DNA of 64,000 bases from an uncultured bacterium (GTDB lineage Bacteria > Hydrogenedentota > Hydrogenedentia > Hydrogenedentales > Hydrogenedentaceae): NCBI GenBank assembly GCA_938014335.1, contig CALLRP010000018.1:1-64000 (forward strand), written 5' to 3'. The translations under genes were made by a program, and so were the position numbers. The notes below the pieces were generated by a model that saw nothing but the letters and a program-made list of their open reading frames with translations, was not told the DNA's origin and did no database searches. Within the stretch, counting starts at the first letter, position 1. Every line of letters begins with the position of its first letter. Shown here piece after piece: positions 1 to 8,433 of the stretch.

Positions 1-357
1 AAACTGCGTGCCGGTGCGGATAAAATCGGGTTGAGTGAAGAAGGAAAAGAATTTTTAGATGATTTAATTATTGAAAATGACCAGTGTTTTCGTGTAGCGG
101 ATATTCATTCCACAGTGTTATCAAACTTAATGGATGCACGGGCTTCTATTGTAAGTAATAACCTGAATGTATTGATGAAATTATTGAACATTATAACCAT
201 AGCCCTTATGGTACCTACTTTTATAGTTAGTTTATTCTCCATGAATGTACCCATACCTGCCCAACATTTTCAATATACTTTTTATGCGATTGTAGTTCTA
301 TGTGTAATATCCGCCATAGGTGTTCTCTGGGTTTTTTTCCGGTATCGAGAGATGTAA
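1..357 (+). CDS. CorA-family divalent metal transporter, C-terminal fragment (5' end outside window)
   Basis: The reading frame is open from base 1 and ends at TAA 355-357, so only about 118 C-terminal residues are visible. The fragment has the CorA layout: a long helical cytoplasmic part (LSNLMDARASIVSNNLNVLMK), a first membrane helix ending in a short MN-containing signature, a short acid-poor loop with prolines, and a second membrane helix followed by the basic tail FRYREM. CorA proteins are pentameric channels for Mg2+, Co2+ or Ni2+. The usual YGMN signature reads FSMN here, with Ser in place of Gly. Substrate cannot be decided from the fragment. It converges with the minus-strand dehydrogenase that ends 19 bases away; no terminator is visible between them. 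Confidence 0.8.
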   Translation, partial: KLRAGADKIGLSEEGKEFLDDLIIENDQCFRVADIHSTVLSNLMDARASIVSNNLNVLMKLLNIITIALMVPTFIVSLFSMNVPIPAQHFQYTFYAIVVLCVISAIGVLWVFFRYREM

Positions 358-376
358 AGAGAATTAAGTTTCGCAG

Positions 377-1363
377 TTATAGAACTTCAGGATTTACAGC
401 ATTGGGGGGTATCTGTCCATTGAGTCGGGCAATGATGTTTTTCGCGGCGATTTCTGCCATTCGGGAGCGGGTCTCGACCGAGGCACTACCTAAGTGGGGT
501 ATTAATACTGCATTAGGGCAATTTAGCAAATCAGGGTGTATTTCCGGTTCTTTTTCAAAAACATCCAGTCCTGCGGAGAAAATCAAGCCTTCATTAAGAG
601 CCTGAACCAGGGCTTCTTCATGGATGACAGGACCCCGAGATGTGTTGATTATACATGCAGTCCGCTTCATCTTTTTAAATTCTTCGATACCAAAAGCGTG
701 ATAGGTTGCACGGGTAAGAGGACAATGAATAGAAATGAAATCGGATTCTTTCAGGAGCGTCTCTTTATCTACTCGTGTAGCTTTAATATCTGGAGAAAGT
801 TTTGGTTCGTTTATATCATAATAAATAATACGCATATTAAAACCTAAGGCTCTTCGTGCAACCGCCTGACCAATTCGTCCCATACCGAAAATACCCAAAG
901 TTTTTCCATGCACATCCATACCTAAAAGTAAAGTGGGATTCCACCCTGCCCATTGGGAAGCCCGAACCAACCGTTCACCTTCGCCTAATCGGCGAGCAGA
1001 AGCCATCAATAATGCCCACGCTAAATCTGCCGTAGTTTCTGTTAAAACCCCGGGAGTATTGGTCACAATAATTTTCCTTCTCGTTGCTTCAGCTATATCT
1101 ATGTTATCAAATCCAACCGCATAGTTTGCAATGATTTTTAATTGAGGACCTGCTTGCTCCATGATTTGAGCGTCAATTTTATCTGTTAATAAGCATAAAA
1201 GAGCGTCGATGCCAGAAACTTCTTGCAAAAGTTCTTCATAGGGGATTGGAGTTTCTCCTTCATAAATTTTTATATTCTCATCGCCAAAATTTTGATAAAG
1301 TAAGTTTAACCCTCTTTCAGGAAGATTACGTGTAATGAAAATTTTATGGTTATTCTTATTCAT
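377..1363 (-). CDS. D-2-hydroxyacid dehydrogenase, glyoxylate/hydroxypyruvate reductase type
   Basis: 328 residues, the normal length for the family. It is a cytoplasmic NAD(P)-dependent enzyme interconverting 2-oxoacids and D-2-hydroxyacids. The Rossmann nucleotide-binding motif GMGRIG lies at about residues 160-165. The catalytic trio is present: Arg243 in NTSRGPVI, Glu272 in DVFEKEP and His290 in PHLGSA. The sequence most resembles GyaR-type glyoxylate reductases, but substrate is not readable from sequence. It is the last gene of the minus-strand run, 7 bases after the ZIP transporter gene. The run also carries a second dehydrogenase of the same superfamily (PdxB) and a LarA-like 2-hydroxyacid racemase, suggesting a role in hydroxyacid or sugar-acid turnover. 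Confidence 0.88.
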   Translation of the reverse strand: MNKNNHKIFITRNLPERGLNLLYQNFGDENIKIYEGETPIPYEELLQEVSGIDALLCLLTDKIDAQIMEQAGPQLKIIANYAVGFDNIDIAEATRRKIIVTNTPGVLTETTADLAWALLMASARRLGEGERLVRASQWAGWNPTLLLGMDVHGKTLGIFGMGRIGQAVARRALGFNMRIIYYDINEPKLSPDIKATRVDKETLLKESDFISIHCPLTRATYHAFGIEEFKKMKRTACIINTSRGPVIHEEALVQALNEGLIFSAGLDVFEKEPEIHPDLLNCPNAVLIPHLGSASVETRSRMAEIAAKNIIARLNGQIPPNAVNPEVL

Positions 1364-1370
1364 AAATTTT

Positions 1371-2171
1371 CTATCCTAATGCTACATCTAAAAACATCAT
1401 GATAGCAAAGCCAAACATTACTCCAATTGTGGGTAGGTCTGTATCCCCTTCTTTTTGAGCTTCGGGAATTAATTCTTCAGCCACGACGAAAATCATTGCA
1501 CCTGCGGCAAAGGCTAACGCAAAAGGCAATATGGGCCTTGCCACAAGAACAGCCATGGCACCTAAAACTCCTGCAATGGGTTCTACAATCCCGGATAGTT
1601 GTCCTATGAAAAAACTTTTCCACGGAGACAGGCCTTCTCTGCGGAGGGGCAAAGCCACAGCGGTCCCTTCAGGCAGGTTTTGCAAACCGATACCTACAGC
1701 AAGGGCAATAGCACCGGATAAAGATGCACCAGGTATGCCATAGGCAATTGCACCAAAAGCCACACCAACGGCCAATCCCTCCGGAATGTTATGCATGGTA
1801 ATGGCCATAATGAGCAGGGTACTTCTCCGCCAATTGGTATGAATCCCTTCTGCGTTTTCTAATGCCAATCCTTGATGTAAATGGGGAAGAATACGGTCCA
1901 TTGCCCACAAAGCAAATCCACCCAAAAGAAACCCAACCACTGCGGGCAACCAGGGAAGCCAGCCCAGTTCACTACTCATTTCGATAGATGGTTCTAACAA
2001 TGACCAGAAAGATGCAGCAATCATAACTCCCGCTGCCATCCCCAGTGTACCATCCAAAAACTTTTGAGGAATGGGCTTTGCCCATAAAGCCGGCAAAGCC
2101 CCTAATAATGTCATGAACCATGTAAACAAAGTTGCGATTAAAGCAAGTATTGTAGGATGTAATTCGCTCAT
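1371..2171 (-). CDS. ZIP-family divalent metal transporter
   Basis: 266-residue polytopic inner-membrane protein with about eight hydrophobic segments. The two conserved ZIP metal-site helices are clear: HNIPEG at about residues 127-132 and NLPEG at about 165-169. A short histidine loop (PHLHQG) sits near residue 96. ZIP proteins import Zn2+ and sometimes Fe, Mn, Ni or Co; ZupT/GufA-like members have this length. The gene lies 18 bases after gnd and 7 bases before the last dehydrogenase, so it is probably co-transcribed with metabolic genes. The operon also encodes a LarA-like enzyme whose family uses nickel, so metal supply to that enzyme is possible but unproven. Confidence 0.88.
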   Translation of the reverse strand: MSELHPTILALIATLFTWFMTLLGALPALWAKPIPQKFLDGTLGMAAGVMIAASFWSLLEPSIEMSSELGWLPWLPAVVGFLLGGFALWAMDRILPHLHQGLALENAEGIHTNWRRSTLLIMAITMHNIPEGLAVGVAFGAIAYGIPGASLSGAIALAVGIGLQNLPEGTAVALPLRREGLSPWKSFFIGQLSGIVEPIAGVLGAMAVLVARPILPFALAFAAGAMIFVVAEELIPEAQKEGDTDLPTIGVMFGFAIMMFLDVALG

Positions 2172-2189
2172 AAATTGGACTATACCACT

Positions 2190-3644
2190 TTATACTGTAT
2201 AAGTAGAAGCAGAGGTTGTTCCACCTCGTCCGGTCCAATTTGTATGGAAAAATTCACCTCTGGGTTTGTCTACACGCTCATAGGTGTGGGCACCGAAATA
2301 GTCGCGTTGAGCTTGAAGCAAATTAGCAGGTAGCCAGGCACTGCGATAACCGTCGAAATAGCATAATGCAGAACTTATGGCAGGGACGGGAATCCCTAAC
2401 TGGACAGCAGTAGAAACGACTCGACGCCAACTATCCTGGGTGTCATTAACAATACCGGCAAAGAATGGGTCTAATAATAGATTTTCAAGATTGGGATTTC
2501 TGTCAAAGGCTTCTTTAATTTTACCTAAGAAGACGGAGCGGATGATACACCCTCCACGCCACATTAAGGCAATGCCACCATAATTTAAATTCCAGTTATA
2601 TGTTTTTGCTGCGGAACGCATAAGTTGATAACCTTGTGCATAGCTCACAATTTTTGACGCATACAGGGCTTTACGGAGGTCGCTAATAAACTGTTTTTTA
2701 TCTCCACTAAAAGTAGTAACCTTCCCTTGTAAAGCTTGACTTGCCTTTACCCGTTCTTCCTTGATTGCAGATAGACAACGGGCAAATACGGCTTCCGCAA
2801 TAGCGGTTAGAGGTTGTCCTTCATCCAAAGCAGAAATGACCGTCCACTTGCCCGTGCCTTTCTGTCCTGCGGTATCCAAGATAAGGTCAACGACATATTG
2901 CCCTTCCTCATTTTTATAACCAAGAATATCACGGGTAATTTCAATAAGGTATGAATTTAATTCCCCTTCATACCATTCCGAAAAGACTTGATGCATTTCT
3001 TCATTTGTCATCCCTAACCCTTGTTTCATCAAATGATATGTTTCACATATCATTTGCATATCACCATATTCAATCCCATTGTGCACCATTTTTACAAAGT
3101 GTCCTGCTCCATTTTCCCCTACCCAGTCACAACAAGGTTCCCCTTCCGGAGTTTTGGCACATATCGACTGGAAAATGTCCTTTACATGTTGCCATGCCTG
3201 TGGAGAACCACCGGGCATCATAGACGGTCCCTTTAATGCCCCTTCTTCTCCACCGGATACACCTGTGCCTATATACAACAATCCCTTACTTTCTAAATAT
3301 TTGGTTCTACGAATGGTGTCCGGGAAATGACTATTCCCGCCATCGATAAGTATGTCTCCTGGGTCTAATAAGGGTATGAGTTGTTCGATAAAGTCATCCA
3401 CCGCTTGGCCGGCTTTAACCATGAGCATAACTTTGCGTGGTTTTTTAAGGCTGTTTACGAGTTCTTGCAAAGAATGACAACCTTTAATATTTTTTCCTTT
3501 CCCACGACCGTTAATAAAATCATCTACTTTGGATACAGTACGATTATAAACCGCTACGCTAAAACCTTTGCTTTCCATATTCAATACGAGATTTTCACCC
3601 ATCACCGCTAAACCGATTAATCCAATGTCTTTAAGTTCATTCAT
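2190..3644 (-). CDS. gnd: 6-phosphogluconate dehydrogenase (decarboxylating)
   Basis: 484 residues, full length. It oxidises and decarboxylates 6-phosphogluconate to ribulose 5-phosphate with NAD(P)+. Visible hallmarks are the N-terminal nucleotide motif GLAVMGENL at about 11-19, the substrate loop GGEEGALKGPSMMPGG at about 131-146, and the catalytic segment HFVKMVHNGIEY with Lys185, Asn189 and Glu192 matching the E. coli Lys183/Glu190 arrangement. GTGKWT occurs in the all-helical C-terminal domain. The start is supported by the Shine-Dalgarno AAGGAG just upstream. It sits between the PPi-type phosphofructokinase and the ZIP transporter, in an eight-gene run in which no glucose-6-phosphate dehydrogenase is present. 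Confidence 0.96.
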   Translation of the reverse strand: MNELKDIGLIGLAVMGENLVLNMESKGFSVAVYNRTVSKVDDFINGRGKGKNIKGCHSLQELVNSLKKPRKVMLMVKAGQAVDDFIEQLIPLLDPGDILIDGGNSHFPDTIRRTKYLESKGLLYIGTGVSGGEEGALKGPSMMPGGSPQAWQHVKDIFQSICAKTPEGEPCCDWVGENGAGHFVKMVHNGIEYGDMQMICETYHLMKQGLGMTNEEMHQVFSEWYEGELNSYLIEITRDILGYKNEEGQYVVDLILDTAGQKGTGKWTVISALDEGQPLTAIAEAVFARCLSAIKEERVKASQALQGKVTTFSGDKKQFISDLRKALYASKIVSYAQGYQLMRSAAKTYNWNLNYGGIALMWRGGCIIRSVFLGKIKEAFDRNPNLENLLLDPFFAGIVNDTQDSWRRVVSTAVQLGIPVPAISSALCYFDGYRSAWLPANLLQAQRDYFGAHTYERVDKPRGEFFHTNWTGRGGTTSASTYTV

Positions 3645-3698
3645 ATAATTCTCCTTTTGTTTTGTTATTGTTATTAATAAATCATTATATCGAAAAAA

Positions 3699-4985
3699 TT
3701 ATTTTCTATGTCCCTGAGGGATATATGCCGGTAATTTTTTCTCAGCAAAAATCGGCTTAAATTGAGTAAAGCGTTGTCTACCGTTTACTAAGGGAACACT
3801 TGCCCATTCTTCACCTACTAATGGCATGGCATATTTTATAAAATCATCTGTTACATCAATTCTATTCGGTGCTATCCATGCTTCTGGGAATGTGCGTTCC
3901 GAGTTAGCCACTTTTTCTAATGGAACTTTATCATAATACACATGGTAAATAGACCCGGGAGTGCGTAAAATGGTTGCCATCCACCCATTTTCACCTTCTA
4001 AAGCAATTAACACAGCTTTTTGTGCCACATTATAGGCTTCATCTAAATCAACAACAGAAGCATAAATAGCAGAGGAACGCTGGTCTGTTCCCATGACCTG
4101 GCCCCGAGCGGAACCACGAACTGTTAAACCTTTTTCGTTGAGCAGATTTACTATTTTCTGACTTGCGGTGAGTTTTGCAGAACCAAATTGAGTGTGTCCG
4201 AAACTATCTTTTAATTCTCCAATCTCTCCAACTTCAAAACCTTCGCTTACCACAATGATACACCGGCCATCGCGTTTCAGTTGGTCATTAACAAGGTCAT
4301 ACATCTGTTCTGGTGTAACTTTTGACTCTGTCATGTATATTTGAAGCGGTATCTGTCGGTCAGGGTCGGCTAAACGGGCGGATGCAGGGATGAACCCTAT
4401 TTTCCTGCCCATGGCTTGTAATACCAAAACCGGGTCGGCAGGGCATGAGCCGCGATTTTCCTCCTCTGCATTCTGAACCATACACATCCAATATCGTGCA
4501 ACACTGCCATAACCGGGCGTATGGTCTATGAGTTTAAATTCGGAATCGCCCACATCATTATCTATAGTTTTGGGAATACCTACCGCTACTAAATCCAATC
4601 CCTGTTCTATTGCCAATTTACTTACTTTGTTGGCGGTATCCATAGAATCATTGCCACCAATGTAAAAGAAATATCCAATCTCGTGGGCTTTCATCACATC
4701 GATAATCCGCTGATAGTCCTCTTCTTGTCCTTTTTTTAACTTGTATCGGCATGTGCCAATAGAGCCTGCAGCGGGAGTATGCCGTAGAAGCGCTATTTCT
4801 TCTGGGCTTTGGTCAGATAGATTTAATAATTCTTCTTTAATAACTCCCTCAATACCGTGCCAGCCTGCATACACAGTGCCGAAGGTCTCGGGAAACATCT
4901 TGCAGGTTTCAATGACACCTCGAAGAGAATTATTTATCACAGGACTGGGTCCACCTGATTGAGCAACAATAACATTTTTAGGCAT
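3699..4985 (-). CDS. 6-phosphofructokinase, pyrophosphate-dependent type
   Basis: 428 residues, PFK-A superfamily. The N-terminal QSGGPSPVINN begins the fold. The phosphoryl-donor site reads GGNDS at about 110-114 and PKTIDND at about 138-144. ATP enzymes normally have GGDGS and PGTIDND; Asp at the second glycine position and Lys in PKT are the established marks of PPi-dependent enzymes, so PPi use is predicted. The first Asp of the donor motif is Asn here, a variant I believe occurs in some PPi-type clades. The enzyme would interconvert fructose 6-phosphate and fructose 1,6-bisphosphate reversibly. Its start has a strong GAAAGGAG ribosome site. It lies in the same run as gnd and the LarA homologue. 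Confidence 0.9.
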   Translation of the reverse strand: MPKNVIVAQSGGPSPVINNSLRGVIETCKMFPETFGTVYAGWHGIEGVIKEELLNLSDQSPEEIALLRHTPAAGSIGTCRYKLKKGQEEDYQRIIDVMKAHEIGYFFYIGGNDSMDTANKVSKLAIEQGLDLVAVGIPKTIDNDVGDSEFKLIDHTPGYGSVARYWMCMVQNAEEENRGSCPADPVLVLQAMGRKIGFIPASARLADPDRQIPLQIYMTESKVTPEQMYDLVNDQLKRDGRCIIVVSEGFEVGEIGELKDSFGHTQFGSAKLTASQKIVNLLNEKGLTVRGSARGQVMGTDQRSSAIYASVVDLDEAYNVAQKAVLIALEGENGWMATILRTPGSIYHVYYDKVPLEKVANSERTFPEAWIAPNRIDVTDDFIKYAMPLVGEEWASVPLVNGRQRFTQFKPIFAEKKLPAYIPQGHRK

Positions 4986-5057
4986 TCGTTTTTCTCCTTT
5001 CTGTAATTTATGTAGAGATATTTTAAAGAATTAGTTGGTCTGTAAAAAACTTAAATT

Positions 5058-6311
5058 TTATTGCTCTCTAACGCGGTAGAGGACTTCGCCGGCTTGTGGA
5101 ACGAACAGGATTCCTTCTTCCTCACGATTTTTCCATTCCTCAATATTTATCGTGTCGGGGTCGCGATAGCCCAAATTGATCTCTTCGCATGTCTCTCGGG
5201 GGATAGATGTGGCTAAAGTTACTTTCACTCGAGGTTTCTCTACGCCATTCATATAAGTGCCGATACCTCGCACATGCGTAGAATGGGCTAATATGCCCCC
5301 GGGAATGTCTTGAAATTTATTCATCTGCGCAAGGAAGTAATCTCGAGTATGGTATCCAATTTTACGGATGAGGTGACCATGAGTAACGCTAATTTCTTTG
5401 ATGTGGGGTCCATAAATTATCAATTCTCCATCATCAGCAACAACCGGTTCTAATTTATACATACACTTTCCTGCTGTCCATATTTCATCATACATAAGAG
5501 GTGACTCTGCCAGAACGGAATGGTAAGTGCGAGGCTTGTAAATAATATGCGTTTGAGCCGACAAATCTGCTGCAATATTCCATGCTTCTTCAGGCTTTCC
5601 AAAAAAGATAGCACGGGTCTTGTCATGTTCCACATTCAGAGCGAAACAATATTTTTCCTTCTGTATCATGGAACTTGCATAGTCAATCAATTGGCGGACA
5701 GGGGTATTTTTAACACCGTTAATTTTTATATTCGTAATCAACGCCCCTAACCAGTGGAACACATTCAGAAAATCGGGACCTGAAATTCCCGGAAAGAAAT
5801 ATTTATTCCCTCCACTAAATCCGACTACCTCATGAGGAAAAACAGGACCCACAATGAGGATAACATCATAATCAAGAATTACTCGGTTAATTTGAACAGG
5901 CACTTCTTGATTGAGCAACCCATTTGAAAATTCATAAACTTTTTCTTTAGAGATAACGCCTAAAAGATGTAATGTATCTGGGTCTTGCCATGCATGATTG
6001 ATGATTTTTATATTTTTATATTTCGTTCGCATTTCTTCGGATGTAATACCTAATAATTTACAAATCATGCTTTCGGATAAGGGAGGATGTGTCCCTAATG
6101 CTATGATAAAGTCCAGATTTGCTATTTTGGTGGATAATGCTTCTGTTAAAGTATGAAACATAAGAGGCATGGGCATACTACGCGTTTGGTCTGGAATAAT
6201 AACAAGGACTTTTTTCCCATGAACTTCTAGTTCAGAACAAACTTTATGAACGAATTGAGAAATCTCATCAGGCTTTAAAAAGTTTTTTTCTGCTACACAT
6301 TTTTGAATCAT
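5058..6311 (-). CDS. LarA-like nickel-pincer 2-hydroxyacid racemase/epimerase
   Basis: 417 residues, LarA/DUF2088 family. Known LarA enzymes racemise or epimerise 2-hydroxyacids with a nickel-pincer nucleotide covalently attached to a lysine. Key residues are visible with family spacing: PDQTR (Asp41, Arg44), ALGTHPP (His75), His160 in FPHEVVG, Lys170 in GGNKYFFPG and His186 in FHWLG. The 10- and 26-residue offsets from His160 equal those of His174, Lys184 and His200 of the Lactobacillus enzyme. Substrate is unknown, because the family includes lactate, malate and aldonate enzymes. The larB, larC and larE cofactor genes are not in this window. It starts 2 bases after... that is, just upstream of pdxB in reverse order its start codon abuts the pdxB stop, so the two are tightly linked. 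Confidence 0.85.
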   Translation of the reverse strand: MIQKCVAEKNFLKPDEISQFVHKVCSELEVHGKKVLVIIPDQTRSMPMPLMFHTLTEALSTKIANLDFIIALGTHPPLSESMICKLLGITSEEMRTKYKNIKIINHAWQDPDTLHLLGVISKEKVYEFSNGLLNQEVPVQINRVILDYDVILIVGPVFPHEVVGFSGGNKYFFPGISGPDFLNVFHWLGALITNIKINGVKNTPVRQLIDYASSMIQKEKYCFALNVEHDKTRAIFFGKPEEAWNIAADLSAQTHIIYKPRTYHSVLAESPLMYDEIWTAGKCMYKLEPVVADDGELIIYGPHIKEISVTHGHLIRKIGYHTRDYFLAQMNKFQDIPGGILAHSTHVRGIGTYMNGVEKPRVKVTLATSIPRETCEEINLGYRDPDTINIEEWKNREEEGILFVPQAGEVLYRVREQ

Positions 6312-6313
6312 TT

Positions 6314-7459
6314 CTAATCCCTTGTAACCTTGAAACCCAATTGCTTAAGTTGGTTTGCTAAAACTGGATTATCTTTATTAAAACGAATGGCCGTATTGTG
6401 GAATTCCCGCCGAATAGGGTAGTTTTTCCTCAATAGGTCAAAATAAGGACCTCGTTCACTTTCCACTTTATTTACTATTTTTCTTAATGCTTGGTCATCT
6501 GCTTTTATATTATATATCTTGTGAACTATAGAATGGAGGGTTAGGGGATTATCGTCAGTTATGGATATTTCCTTAAAAGGAGGGGCAGGTAGATTTTTCT
6601 TATAATCCCATGTGGGTTTTTGTTTTAGAAAATTGCATAAAGCCAGATACAATTGATAAGTTCCGTTTACCTTACCATCAAAAGAGTATCCTGCAATATG
6701 CGGTGTGCCGATAGTTACATAATTCAGGAGGTCGAGATTGATGTTAGGTTCATTCTCCCAGACATCAATTATGGAATGAGTAACAATCCCTCGTCTTATC
6801 GCATTTAATAAAGCATTTGTTTCTACCACTGCTCCGCGGGAGGTGTTAATGACAACTACGCTTTGTTTTATTTGAAAGAAGAAATCTTCATCTGCCATAT
6901 GATAGGTGGGGTAGGGACCTGTTTTTTCTAAGGGAACATGGAAGGTAATAATATCACAATTTATAATGTTCTCAAAGGGTTCAAATAGGGGGTGATGGTT
7001 TATTTTTTCCGCCAGGGGTGGGTCATAAAGCACAGGTATTAAACCTAACGCAGGAACCTTTTTCGCAACCCGAGAGCCCACATTTCCTACACCCACAATT
7101 CCTATTTTCCTCCCCTGTAATTTATACTCATGATTTTGTTCTAATTCCAGTAGTCCCGAAACTACATACTCCGCAACACTATTTGCATTCGAGCCGGGGG
7201 CACTGGAAAAAGTTATACCTCGGGAATTCAGATAATCAATATCAATGTGGTCATAACCAATGGTAGCTGTTCCCACAAAACGGACAGGAGTCCCCTCTAA
7301 AAGGTCTGCATTTACTTTGGTAATAGACCGAACTAAAAGGACATCTGCATCTTTTAAAATATCTTTTGTGATTTTTCTACCATGAACCGTTATAACATCA
7401 CCAAATTCTGCAAATCCTTCCTTAACATACGGTATATTTTCATCAGCAACAATTAACAT
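6314..7459 (-). CDS. pdxB: Erythronate-4-phosphate dehydrogenase (PdxB)
   Basis: 381 residues, the usual PdxB length. PdxB oxidises 4-phospho-D-erythronate in the DXP-dependent vitamin B6 pathway. The opening MLIVADENIPY, the nucleotide motif GVGNVG at 123-128, Arg208 in NTSRGAVV, Glu237 in DVWENEP and His254 in GTPHIAGYSFDGK are characteristic; the last motif separates PdxB from other 2-hydroxyacid dehydrogenases. The C-terminal dimerisation part (YDLLRK-like, here YFDLLRKNYPIRREF) is retained. No other pyridoxal-phosphate gene is in the window, so it may serve B6 synthesis or a local four-carbon sugar-acid route. Its stop is 2 bases from the LarA start and its start is 15 bases from the HAD gene stop. 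Confidence 0.9.
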   Translation of the reverse strand: MLIVADENIPYVKEGFAEFGDVITVHGRKITKDILKDADVLLVRSITKVNADLLEGTPVRFVGTATIGYDHIDIDYLNSRGITFSSAPGSNANSVAEYVVSGLLELEQNHEYKLQGRKIGIVGVGNVGSRVAKKVPALGLIPVLYDPPLAEKINHHPLFEPFENIINCDIITFHVPLEKTGPYPTYHMADEDFFFQIKQSVVVINTSRGAVVETNALLNAIRRGIVTHSIIDVWENEPNINLDLLNYVTIGTPHIAGYSFDGKVNGTYQLYLALCNFLKQKPTWDYKKNLPAPPFKEISITDDNPLTLHSIVHKIYNIKADDQALRKIVNKVESERGPYFDLLRKNYPIRREFHNTAIRFNKDNPVLANQLKQLGFKVTRD

Positions 7460-7474
7460 ATTTTTAATGAATGC

Positions 7475-8368
7475 TTACCTTTTCCAGGGTGGTGTTTCGG
7501 GCAGGTATTTTTCAAACTCTTTAATAAGTGCAGTTTCATATTCCCCTTCGTAGGTGCCATTGAAGAAGCGGTCTAACCCTTCTTCGTAAAGTCGTTGCCA
7601 TGACTCATCTTCATATCCGGGATTAATAGGAAAAAATAGAGCGTTATTGGAACGAGCCGCCTTTAGGTCACCGTAAGCATCACCAATCATGAGAATATGA
7701 TTTTTTTCATATCTGTTTTCCGATGCGAATTTAATATGCTCTGCTTTGGTTCCTATTTCCTGACCGCATATAACAAAGACATATTTAGCGAGGTCTTGTT
7801 CCTGCCATTCCCGCACTAAAGCTTCCGTGGGTGTCTGTGAACATACCATAATATCTGCTTTGCCCTGACATTTTTGGAGGCATTCTTCAACAAAGGGGAA
7901 AGGAGGTAACCCCCCTTTTACAATGTCTTCCACTGTTTTATTTACCGCTTTGCTCCATTGGAGGGTAATTTGCATGTCTTCCTGTTCGGGATGTTCTTTG
8001 CAGTAGGCTTCTAATGCGGGATTCCCTAATTTTGTTTCCGTTTCAATCCATTTTCGCAAGTTCGGTGTCTGTGGAATTTGGACTTTCCGCGCTTTGACCT
8101 TATCCCAATCCATAAGCAGGTCAAATACTTTTATAAGTGCAGGAAAACGATTGGCACCCCGCCATTTAGAATACAGGTTTACGAACTCACATGCTTCCCG
8201 TGCATATTTGGAAATAGGTTGTAGGTTCCAGTATTTGATTGTATTCGGAGTAAAACATTCTTTTTGTTTTAACTCCATGGTGTCAAAGGCACAACCGTCG
8301 GAGTCAATTGCGATGAGGAATGGTGCTGTCGGTTTGTGGTCTAATAATTTTTGAACATCTTCTTTCAT
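7475..8368 (-). CDS. HAD-superfamily hydrolase
   Basis: 297 residues, soluble. All four HAD motifs are visible: motif I DSDGCAFDT with nucleophile Asp22 and acid/base Asp24, motif II Ser177 in VCSQTPTE, Lys208 region EIGTKAEHIK, and motif IV IGDAYGDLKAA with Asp230 and Asp234. The large helical insertion after motif I (about residues 30-150) forms a C1-type cap and is longer than in small phosphoglycolate phosphatases. It probably removes phosphate from a sugar or sugar-acid phosphate made by neighbouring enzymes, but the substrate is not evident. It is placed between the SDR oxidoreductase and pdxB in one transcriptional direction. Confidence 0.82.
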   Translation of the reverse strand: MKEDVQKLLDHKPTAPFLIAIDSDGCAFDTMELKQKECFTPNTIKYWNLQPISKYAREACEFVNLYSKWRGANRFPALIKVFDLLMDWDKVKARKVQIPQTPNLRKWIETETKLGNPALEAYCKEHPEQEDMQITLQWSKAVNKTVEDIVKGGLPPFPFVEECLQKCQGKADIMVCSQTPTEALVREWQEQDLAKYVFVICGQEIGTKAEHIKFASENRYEKNHILMIGDAYGDLKAARSNNALFFPINPGYEDESWQRLYEEGLDRFFNGTYEGEYETALIKEFEKYLPETPPWKR

Positions 8369-8433
8369 GATTTATCCCTTCTTTATTTTTTCCTTTTTTC
8401 TATTTCTTCCTATTTATTAACTATTAAAATTTT

